Assembly: GCA_002345675.1 (NCBI GenBank)
Contig: DDWL01000039.1
Span: 98,317-139,931, forward strand
Origin: Bacteroidales bacterium UBA2287
GTDB lineage: Bacteria > Bacteroidota > Bacteroidia > Bacteroidales > Tenuifilaceae
Length of the DNA: 41,615 nt
Reading direction: 5' to 3'
Of the stretch, positions 1 to 7,485 are shown one piece after another; position 1 is the first letter of the stretch; the number at the start of each line of letters is the position of its first letter. Below the pieces are notes generated by a model, which was not told the DNA's origin, ran no database searches, and worked only from the letters and a program-made list of their open reading frames with translations. A program made the translations under genes and the position numbers.

Positions 1-14
1 CTAATCGGTTTTGG

Positions 15-49
15 CGATACTGCGTATCGGGGGATAGGAACTCCGTTCC
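15..49. repeat. Pair of short REP-like hairpins; no gene in 1-345
   Basis: Two adjacent perfect hairpins: CGATAC-TGC-GTATCG (15-29) and GGAAC-TCC-GTTCC (37-49), each with a 3-nt loop. The build resembles the hairpin doublets around the RAYT gene near 34 kb, but the sequences differ, so common origin is inference. I see no gene in 1-345: no long open frame, no tRNA fold. 120-345 is plain AT-rich DNA leading into the first gene. Confidence 0.4.
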
Positions 50-345
50 AACCGAGCGTACTTTGCGAGTTCAGCGGAGCTAATCCCCAGCGCAAAACAC
101 AACCCCAGCCGTTAAGCACACCTTAAGTTGAAATTTAAACAAAAAACTGGTTCTCATTTTAGCCATAGAAACCCAACTTACTGATTTTCTCACAAATAAA
201 AATAACACTTCAGCATATCCAGTGAATATCTTTTCTCAAATCTTTTTACACAATTTTGCCATTTATATAACATATCCGTTTATATTTGCAAACGTTTATT
301 TACTGTATAAAGTTGGATGTGGGCTTGAAATATTTTTATAATTTA

Positions 346-2817
346 ATGATATTTAAGAATTTACTTCTGTACTATTTCAAAAGATTTTTCTTGCCATTTT
401 TTTGGTTAGTTGTTACCTTAATCCTTTCTTCAAGAGTTTTATACTCACAAAATTTCTCCGAAACGGAGCTAAAAGCCGCCTACCTTTTTCAGTTTGCACA
501 AAATATTAGTTGGCCCGAAAGCAGCAATAAAAACACTTTCGAATTTTGCATTTATAGCACAAACGAGAAAATTTTAGCCGACTTTAAAAAGTTTGCAACT
601 AATAAAACAGTTAACGGAAAACCCATAAGTTTAGTCACAATTACCACGATCGATGAGTCTAAATCCATTTCCCCAATGGTTCTCTTTGTAAGTTCAGAGT
701 TTCAAAATATAATTCCCGACCTAAGGCAGCAAACAACTGGGAAACCTATACTTCTTGTAACCGATAATTATACCAACGATAACCTTTCGATGGTTAATTT
801 CGGCTACTTCGACAGCCAAAAGAAGCTAATTTCGTACAAAATAAATTCCGATTTGATTAAGGAAAACGGAATGGTTCCAAGCCCTAAGCTACAATTGCTC
901 AGCGGAAACAGAGCCACACTTAACGAACTTATTGTTACAAAGGAACTTGAACTGCAAGACGAGAAGGAAAAAGCCGAAAAATACAAAGCGCAACTCGAGC
1001 AACAAAAAGCGCAACTAGTTCAGCAGGAACAAACGTTACAACTTCAAAAAGAGCAAGTTGCCATACAGCAACTTGACATTAATAAGCAAAAACTAGCCAT
1101 CGAAACGCAAGGCGAAATGCTCGAAACCTTAAGGAGGCTAATCGACTCGAACAATGTGGTTTATCGTAAAAAGGTTGGTTTGCTTACAGTAAAAGAACAG
1201 GAACTCGAGAATGTTAAGCAGAGCATTGCCGAGCAACAGTTTAAAATTAAGGCGCAAGAAGATGATATTGACCGGCGTAATAAATTGCTTTCGAAATTAA
1301 ATAGCGACATTTCGGTTCAGCAAGAAAGAATTCAGGAGCAAAAAAGTGATTTATACCAAATGGCAAAGCAGGTTAAACAGCAAAAAAGTTGGTTATACCT
1401 TTTTGCTTTAGCTGTTGCACTTGGATTTGCTACAATACTATTTTTTGTTCACGCCCTGCAAACTAAAAAACGTGCTGGCAAAGTTCTCGAAGAAAAGAAT
1501 GAAGCAATAGAACAAAAGGGAAGGCTAATTGAACAGCAAAAAGAGGAAATACTTACTCAGTCGGAAATGCTTGAGCGAACCAATAGGGAACTCGAAAAGC
1601 TTTCGATTGTAGCAAGCGAAACCGATAACTCGGTAATAATAATGGACTCGCACGGGAACTTCGATTGGGTAAACCCAGGGTTTACACGCATGACAGGCTA
1701 CTCGCTCGAAGATCTTCGAAAAACAAAGGGTCAAAACATTCAGGCTACAAGTACAAATCCAAAAATTGAACAAATTCTCGACTACTGCATTAAAAATAAA
1801 AAAGCAGTTATTTACGATTCATTTTTTCAAAAATACGATTCGGAAATTGTTTGGCTTCAAACCACGTTAACTCCAATTGTAAAGGCTAACGGTAAAGTTG
1901 AAAAACTTGTTGCCATCGACAGTAATATTACCCGACTGAAAGAGATTGAAAACGAACTTAACCATACAAACGAAGAGCTTACCGCTCAGCGCGACGAGCT
2001 TACAATTCAAAAGGGTAGAATTGAAAGACAAAACCGACATATAACCGAAAGTATTCAGTACGCACAAACCATTCAAACTGCCATTCTTCCGCTTAAGGAT
2101 GAAATAAGTAAACTGTACGAAAGTTTTATTGTTTACAAACCAAAGGACATTGTTTCGGGCGATTTTTACTGGTTTGCACCACTTCCCGACAAGGATGGGC
2201 TAACAAGCAGAACCCTTATTGCCGTTGCCGACTGCACTGGACATGGAGTTCCTGGTGCAATGATGTCGATGGTGGGAAGTCGATTGCTTAACGAAATTGT
2301 TCACGAAAAAGGGATAACTGAACCTCACAATATTCTAAGTCAACTCGACATTTCGTTTCGCAAAGCCTTAAAGCAAGAAAAACGAAATAGTATTGATGGA
2401 ATGGAGGTTTGCCTTTGCCTGCTCGAAAAAAGTGAAAATCAAACTACAGTTAGCTACTCGGGCGCTAAGCTTTCGCTTTACCATTACTGCTTAGCCGACG
2501 ATTCAATTTTCCGCATTAAGGGTACTCCTCGCGAAATTGGAGGTTTTTTATACCAGTGCGAAGAAAAGAACTTTGTTCTTAATACTATCGACCTAAGTGC
2601 TGGCGATTGCCTTTACTTATGCTCCGATGGCTTTGCCGATCAGGCGGGAAAAGATAATCTTCGCTACGGAAAACAAAGGCTATTATCGCTTCTCAAATCC
2701 ATTGCTCCAAAACCTTTTGCGCAGCAACAAGAACTACTCGAAAATTCACTTTCTGCTTGGCAGCAGGATATTCGTCAACGCGACGATATTACGGTTATGG
2801 GGTTGAGGGTTAGTTAG
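346..2817 (+). CDS. YfiR-like sensor / PAS / SpoIIE-type PP2C phosphatase, membrane-anchored
   Basis: 823-aa inner-membrane signalling protein, expected to dephosphorylate Ser/Thr-P of an anti-anti-sigma-like partner. A signal sequence ends near residue 34 (RVLYSQ). Residues 35-175 resemble the periplasmic YfiR/DUF4154 domain (ELKAAYLFQFAQNISWPE). A long Gln/Glu-rich coiled coil (about 195-345) precedes one membrane helix (about 349-372). A PAS domain (about 418-530, NPGFTRMTGYS) and a second coiled coil lead to a SpoIIE/PP2C domain (570-823) with metal-binding acidic motifs SGDFYWF, ADCTGHGVPGAMMSM, SDGFADQ and RDDITVMG. An in-frame TTG at 286 would add 20 residues; I chose the ATG at 346 because it directly precedes a normal signal-sequence n-region. 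No partner STAS or anti-sigma gene lies nearby. Domain calls are firm; the trigger is unknown. Confidence 0.85.
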   Translation: MIFKNLLLYYFKRFFLPFFWLVVTLILSSRVLYSQNFSETELKAAYLFQFAQNISWPESSNKNTFEFCIYSTNEKILADFKKFATNKTVNGKPISLVTITTIDESKSISPMVLFVSSEFQNIIPDLRQQTTGKPILLVTDNYTNDNLSMVNFGYFDSQKKLISYKINSDLIKENGMVPSPKLQLLSGNRATLNELIVTKELELQDEKEKAEKYKAQLEQQKAQLVQQEQTLQLQKEQVAIQQLDINKQKLAIETQGEMLETLRRLIDSNNVVYRKKVGLLTVKEQELENVKQSIAEQQFKIKAQEDDIDRRNKLLSKLNSDISVQQERIQEQKSDLYQMAKQVKQQKSWLYLFALAVALGFATILFFVHALQTKKRAGKVLEEKNEAIEQKGRLIEQQKEEILTQSEMLERTNRELEKLSIVASETDNSVIIMDSHGNFDWVNPGFTRMTGYSLEDLRKTKGQNIQATSTNPKIEQILDYCIKNKKAVIYDSFFQKYDSEIVWLQTTLTPIVKANGKVEKLVAIDSNITRLKEIENELNHTNEELTAQRDELTIQKGRIERQNRHITESIQYAQTIQTAILPLKDEISKLYESFIVYKPKDIVSGDFYWFAPLPDKDGLTSRTLIAVADCTGHGVPGAMMSMVGSRLLNEIVHEKGITEPHNILSQLDISFRKALKQEKRNSIDGMEVCLCLLEKSENQTTVSYSGAKLSLYHYCLADDSIFRIKGTPREIGGFLYQCEEKNFVLNTIDLSAGDCLYLCSDGFADQAGKDNLRYGKQRLLSLLKSIAPKPFAQQQELLENSLSAWQQDIRQRDDITVMGLRVS

Positions 2818-2826
2818 GGAGTTTTC

Positions 2827-2880
2827 AGTTATCGGTTATCAGTTGTCGGTTGTCGGTTATCGGTTGTCAGTTGTCATTGA
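2827..2880 (+). repeat. Short-unit degenerate repeat tract (TCGGTTATCAG/TTGTCGG type)
   Basis: About five imperfect 7-14-nt units based on CAGTTATCGGTT and GTCGGTTGTCAG, starting 9 nt after the stop of the phosphatase gene. The same motif occurs in opposite orientation at 7374-7482, where it also begins just after a stop codon. No spacer structure, so not CRISPR. Confidence 0.75.
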
Positions 2881-2907
2881 TTGAAAGTTATTTTTATAGA
2901 AGTACTT

Positions 2908-3996
2908 ATGAATAAACGAAAATTTAGAAAGGCAATAAAAAGGATTTCAAATTTACCTAAGGGTAAATTCTTGTTATTGTATTTAGGTAATAAAATCAAA
3001 CATTACTATTTAAAAAGCACTAAATCGACAAGGGTTGCTTACCCTTCAACAATAATGCTTGAATTAACCAACCATTGCAATCTTGCTTGTACTACTTGTC
3101 CTCGAGAGTATGATTATGGGAAAGCTATGGACAAAGGAAGCATGAGCCTAATAACAGCCCAAAATATAATTGACGAGGTATGGCCTTATCTTGATTCAAT
3201 TGGACTTACAGGTATGGGCGAAACATTTCTTTATAAAGAAATGAGTGAAATTGTTAGCTACATTAAAAAGAAGAACAACGGAATTATAATTTCAGTATCG
3301 ACGAATGCAGTTTTGCCAAATTTTATTGAGAAAATAACTGATTTACTTGGAACAATTGATACAATACAGGTGTCAATTGACGGGCTTGAGGATGTATACG
3401 AACAGATTCGAAAAAAATCGAGTTTCAAAACATTAGATTTAAACCTGCGAACTCTTTCGGAAATGGCAAAAAACTCAGGCACCGACATTATGCTGAATAT
3501 GGTTGTTACTAAAGAAAACTATAAACACATGTCGTTGCTTATAAAATATGCTAAGGAAGTAGGAATAAAATACGTGGATTTTACATTATTTAATCTTGCA
3601 TCGGTTACCGATATTGAACAATCATATTATGAGTTCTACCAGTCAGAGGAATTCCAAAAATCTATTGAAGAACTTGAAAAAACAATCAAGTTAACTCCAG
3701 AGGTTATAGTTACTGAACGGAATTTTAAAACCGATAACTGCTTTAAAAAGTGTCCGTTTCCATGGACTCATTTTTATATCACCTGGGATGGCTTTGTGCC
3801 CCCATGTTGTGCAAAGCCTTTTCCTAAGGAATTAAATTTTGGAAGTATTCTTAATGAAAAGGTAATAGATGTTTTAAATTCGGATAGTTACAAAGAATTT
3901 CGAAGACAATGGTTTAATAATACGCCACCAACCTTCTGTGCAAAATGCCATTTTATCGATATAAAACCAATAAAAATAGCAGCGAACAACAACTAA
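2908..3996 (+). CDS. Radical SAM / SPASM-domain protein
   Basis: 362-aa cytosolic Fe-S enzyme that should cleave S-adenosylmethionine to start radical chemistry. The CxxxCxxC motif is CNLACTTC (Cys57, Cys61, Cys64) just after a TIMLELTNHCN strand. GMGETFLY and VSTNAV match the glycine-rich and later strands of the radical SAM barrel. The C-terminal third has SPASM-type cysteines: C278, C282, C300-C301 and the closing CAKC, expected to hold extra Fe-S clusters. The start is the ATG at 2908; an in-frame TTG at 2881 would add nine residues next to the repeat tract. No peptide-precursor gene is visible beside it, so a peptide-maturase role is not supported here; a sugar, lipid or tRNA substrate is equally possible. 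The flanking genes give no pathway hint. Confidence 0.85.
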   Translation: MNKRKFRKAIKRISNLPKGKFLLLYLGNKIKHYYLKSTKSTRVAYPSTIMLELTNHCNLACTTCPREYDYGKAMDKGSMSLITAQNIIDEVWPYLDSIGLTGMGETFLYKEMSEIVSYIKKKNNGIIISVSTNAVLPNFIEKITDLLGTIDTIQVSIDGLEDVYEQIRKKSSFKTLDLNLRTLSEMAKNSGTDIMLNMVVTKENYKHMSLLIKYAKEVGIKYVDFTLFNLASVTDIEQSYYEFYQSEEFQKSIEELEKTIKLTPEVIVTERNFKTDNCFKKCPFPWTHFYITWDGFVPPCCAKPFPKELNFGSILNEKVIDVLNSDSYKEFRRQWFNNTPPTFCAKCHFIDIKPIKIAANNN

Positions 3997-4042
3997 TTTA
4001 TTGCCTAAATTTGTTATTATCGATTAAAAACCACTAATATAT

Positions 4043-6118
4043 TTACTCCAAATTCTCCTCTTTACTTCCCTTTTTCTTGGCAGGCTTTGCCTGAGGTTTT
4101 GGTTTTGGTTCCTCATCGACCTTACGCTTTAAAGTTTCGTACTGTTCGCGGTAGTACTCAAGTTCCTCGAGACTTAAGCGAATTCGCTCCTCTTTTTCCT
4201 GCATATCGGATGTTTGAGACTGAAACTGCTGAATAAGTTTTAGGTTTCGTTCATTCATTCTAACGGTATTCAGGTTTGTAGCCATACTTGAGGCAATTTT
4301 CTGAATAAACTCAATTTCGTGCTGCTTAAACTCATTAAAACTGGCCAACTCAACTGCACCAAAAACCGATTCGTCGAGACTAAGTGGCACAATTAACACC
4401 GACGTTGCTTTCGCTTCGCCTAAACCCGAGTTAATTCGAATAAAATCGTCGGGAATATTGGTTAAGTGCTTAGTTTCGTTATCTGTAAACGCAGCGCCAA
4501 GGATTCCGCTGTTCAAGTCAACCCTTTTGCGATTCTCTTTAAAATCGTTGGCACAGCCATAGTCTGCCGCCAGTTCGAGGTACGAATCCGATGCGCTATC
4601 GTCGTTTAAAATGTAAAGGGCACCCATTCGGGCATCGACATACTTTGCGAGGCTCGAAAGTACGTTTCGACTCAATAAGTTAAAATCGTGCTTACTCTCC
4701 GAAAGCACATCATTTATGGTTGTTAGGCCAACATTTACCCAGTTCTGACGCGTTTCCTTTTCCTGATGTGCTAAAAGTTCGTTGTGCTGCTGCTGAAGTT
4801 CCTTTGTTCGCTCTTCTATTCTTTCTTCTAAACCATGCTTTTCTGCTTCGAGCTGGTGACTTAGCTCTTCGTTCTCGTTAATTGCCCGTGCCGATTTGCT
4901 TGTAATGGTAATTGACTGTAAAAGCATAAAAGTAACAAGTCCGTAAGGTGCAAAATATGCAGTTTGAATTACTCCCATGCTGCTAAGCACATCGTTTACA
5001 GCCGTTGCGTAGAGTATAAAGAAACCAATAAACGTAAGCAATGCCGAAGGCCTTTTTCGCAAACTTGCAACAAGCAAAACCCCAAATGTTAGGTAAAGTC
5101 CGCTAATAAGAGTAAATATTTCAAATACAATTCGAACTTTACCATACACCATTGCGGGAGTAGCAAAAACAAACACCGAAATGGCTACACCAAAAATTAC
5201 CATTACGTTGCGAGCCCATTTTGGAAATTCTTCCTTAAAAATATTATATAAAAACAGTGCAAAGAATGGTATAGTGCCAAATCCCGAAAAGTTATCGAGC
5301 TTTACAAGTAGTTCCCAGTTAATATCAGTGAAAAGGAATCCAATAATGCGATCGCCTGTTGAAATATTTCGCAAAATCATTATTAAGCAAACCAAGCCAA
5401 AGTACAGGTTCGACCTATCGGCTCGCCTGAATATGAACATATTTATATGATTTAAGCTAATAATAAGAATAATGCCGATTATTATCAGGTTTAGAATATC
5501 CATCATTCGGCTATCGGTTCTAAGGCTCTCAAATGTACTGAAGTACATTGGCCAAGCCAGTCCTGCCCTGCGATGCGAAAAGTTCGAAACCTGAATAATT
5601 ATTTCAATACGTTGATTAGCTTGTCCATTACCAGCTACTATAATTGGAATATCGTGGTGCTTAAACTTTGGACTAAAACCTACCTTACTTTCACTTACGC
5701 TGCCTACCTCCGATAAAAGTGTACCATTTGCCCAAATTTTATAGCTACTAAAAATTGTTGGAACTCGCAGTCCAAAAATATTATCGGTTATGCCTGAATT
5801 TACTAAAACCGAAAACCTATAAGTTCCATAGCCCGAAGAGGGCAACTTTTTGCCATTAATACTGTACGACGACCACGACTTTGGAATTGAAACCATTAAA
5901 GGCTTTGGAGTTGAGGCTGAATCAGAAAAGTTCAAGGGTGTAAGCAGTTGCTCCCAGTAAAACTCAACCTCCCCTTGTATTTTTATTGGTTTTAAATTAG
6001 AAACATTGTTGGTTCGTAAGTCGAGTACTCCATTTCGAACTGTGTTTCCATACGAAGTATGTGCAGAAATTAATGCAACTACAATAGCAATAATAAAAGT
6101 TAACCTTTTGATTATCAT
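4043..6118 (-). CDS. 7TMR-DISM sensor with coiled coil and GAF domain
   Basis: 691-aa membrane receptor. A signal peptide (about 1-24) is followed by an extracytoplasmic beta-rich domain (25-185; SSGYGTYRFSVLVN resembles 7TMR-DISM extracellular domains), then about seven hydrophobic helices (200-400). A coiled coil (405-455) leads to a GAF domain (about 465-620, GALYILNDD, SVLIVPLSLDESVFGAVELASF) and a second charged coiled coil ending in a Lys/Pro-rich tail. No histidine kinase, GGDEF or phosphatase output follows, so it should signal through another protein, or its partner is elsewhere. It converges with the radical SAM gene with only 46 nt between the two stops. Ligand unknown; related receptors are thought to bind carbohydrates or similar small molecules. 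Confidence 0.8.
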   Translation of the reverse strand: MIIKRLTFIIAIVVALISAHTSYGNTVRNGVLDLRTNNVSNLKPIKIQGEVEFYWEQLLTPLNFSDSASTPKPLMVSIPKSWSSYSINGKKLPSSGYGTYRFSVLVNSGITDNIFGLRVPTIFSSYKIWANGTLLSEVGSVSESKVGFSPKFKHHDIPIIVAGNGQANQRIEIIIQVSNFSHRRAGLAWPMYFSTFESLRTDSRMMDILNLIIIGIILIISLNHINMFIFRRADRSNLYFGLVCLIMILRNISTGDRIIGFLFTDINWELLVKLDNFSGFGTIPFFALFLYNIFKEEFPKWARNVMVIFGVAISVFVFATPAMVYGKVRIVFEIFTLISGLYLTFGVLLVASLRKRPSALLTFIGFFILYATAVNDVLSSMGVIQTAYFAPYGLVTFMLLQSITITSKSARAINENEELSHQLEAEKHGLEERIEERTKELQQQHNELLAHQEKETRQNWVNVGLTTINDVLSESKHDFNLLSRNVLSSLAKYVDARMGALYILNDDSASDSYLELAADYGCANDFKENRKRVDLNSGILGAAFTDNETKHLTNIPDDFIRINSGLGEAKATSVLIVPLSLDESVFGAVELASFNEFKQHEIEFIQKIASSMATNLNTVRMNERNLKLIQQFQSQTSDMQEKEERIRLSLEELEYYREQYETLKRKVDEEPKPKPQAKPAKKKGSKEENLE

Positions 6119-6233
6119 AATAAAGTGAATTTTGCTTGATAATCATAAAACTACAATTTTTTTTGACATAAACGAACTAACCTAATCGATGAATAAAAAA
6201 TGTACCTTTCAACCAAATAAAAAATTAGTAAAC

Positions 6234-7364
6234 ATGAAAGTAATAGTTCTTGGAGCCGGCATGGTAGGCAGAGCAATGGCCATTGACCTTTCGGCAAATC
6301 ATGTGGTAACCTGTGTTGATATTGACCCAAAAGCGCTCGAAACGCTATATTGCCATAAAATTGAGACTATTGTTGCCAATTTAAGCGATACAGCAAAGGT
6401 TAGCGAACTTGTGTCGACTTTCGATTTGGTTCTTTGTGCTGTTCCTGGCTTTATGGGTTACAAAACCATTGAAGCCTGCATAAATGCGGGAAAAAATGTT
6501 GTCGACATTTCGTTTATGCCCGAAGATTTTCAGCAACTCAATGCTTTGGCTAAAAGCAAAGGGGTTACTGTTATTGTCGACTGTGGCGTAGCGCCTGGCA
6601 TGCCCAACCTTTTTTTGGGTTACTACAATACAAAAATTGATGTTTCGCGCTTTTTCTATATGGTTGGAGGTTTACCTAAGGTTCGCAGCTACCCATTTCA
6701 GTATAAAGCCCCATTCTCGCCAATCGATGTGCTCGAAGAGTACACTCGTCCTGCACGTTACGTTGAAAACGGAGCAATTGCCATTAAGCCAGCAATGAGC
6801 GACCCCGAACTTTTCTTTTTTGAAGGTATTGGCCACCTCGAGGGTTTTAATACCGACGGCCTTCGATCGCTAATCGATACAATGAGCCATATTCCCAATA
6901 TGAAAGAGAAAACGCTTAGGTATCCTGGGCATATTGCGCTTATTAGCGCACTCGAAAAATCGGGATTCTTTTCCCATACACCAATTAGTGTAAAAGGGAA
7001 TAGCGTAAAACCCATGGAGGTTACAGCAGCAATTCTCTTTAACGAATGGAAGCTACAACCACACGAGCCCGAGTTCACTGTAATGAGTATTGAAATTGAA
7101 GGAAAAAGCAAAACTAATGGCAAAAGTCAAAAAGTAGTTTGCAACTTATACGACGAGTACGAACCCAAAACGGGAACATGGTCGATGGCCCGAACAACTG
7201 GCTACACTGCCACGGCAGCAATAAATATGCTGGCAAAAGAACTTTTTAATGAAAAAGGCGTTTTTCCTCTCGAATTGGTTGGAAACAATGAGAATTGCTA
7301 CAATTTTATTTTGAAATATTTAGCCGACCGAGGGGTTAAGTATAGGGTGGAAGTTTTGGAATAG
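6234..7364 (+). CDS. Saccharopine dehydrogenase-family oxidoreductase (lysine 6-dehydrogenase-like)
   Basis: 376-aa cytosolic NAD(P)-dependent oxidoreductase. The N-terminus is a clean Rossmann start (MKVIVLGAGMVGRAMAIDL) with an acidic residue at the end of beta2 (CVDIDP), suggesting NAD preference. The central segment VIVDCGVAPGMPNLFLGYY and the following FYMVGGLP are typical of the saccharopine dehydrogenase/lysine 6-dehydrogenase family, as is the TLRYPGHI segment. From memory of the family it is closer to lysine 6-dehydrogenase than to full saccharopine reductase, but carboxynorspermidine or other lysine-pathway roles cannot be excluded. An upstream in-frame ATG at 6189 would add 15 unconserved residues before the Rossmann strand; I chose 6234. 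It is single and not obviously in an operon. Confidence 0.8.
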   Translation: MKVIVLGAGMVGRAMAIDLSANHVVTCVDIDPKALETLYCHKIETIVANLSDTAKVSELVSTFDLVLCAVPGFMGYKTIEACINAGKNVVDISFMPEDFQQLNALAKSKGVTVIVDCGVAPGMPNLFLGYYNTKIDVSRFFYMVGGLPKVRSYPFQYKAPFSPIDVLEEYTRPARYVENGAIAIKPAMSDPELFFFEGIGHLEGFNTDGLRSLIDTMSHIPNMKEKTLRYPGHIALISALEKSGFFSHTPISVKGNSVKPMEVTAAILFNEWKLQPHEPEFTVMSIEIEGKSKTNGKSQKVVCNLYDEYEPKTGTWSMARTTGYTATAAINMLAKELFNEKGVFPLELVGNNENCYNFILKYLADRGVKYRVEVLE

Positions 7365-7373
7365 TTCTCTGTT

Positions 7374-7482
7374 CTCTGTTAGCATGTGGGCTGCCGACTG
7401 CCGACTGCCGACTGCCAACTGCCAACTGAAGACTGTGGACTGCCAACTGACGACTCAAAACTGAGAACTGACAACCGATAAC
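7374..7482 (-). repeat. Heptamer repeat tract (CTGCCGA/CTGCCAA; reverse: CAGTCGG/CAGTTGG)
   Basis: Fills the gap between two convergent genes. It has three CTGCCGA units, two CTGCCAA units, then degenerate ACTG-containing units. Read on the minus strand it begins CAGTTATCGGTTGTCAG a few bases after the stop of the FAD/Fe-S gene, matching the tract at 2827-2880. Confidence 0.75.
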
Positions 7483-7485
7483 TGT

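Noticed and set aside
2827..7482. Tandem short repeats as a possible CRISPR array
   Set aside because: Units are 7-14 nt, degenerate and without unique spacers; no cas genes nearby.
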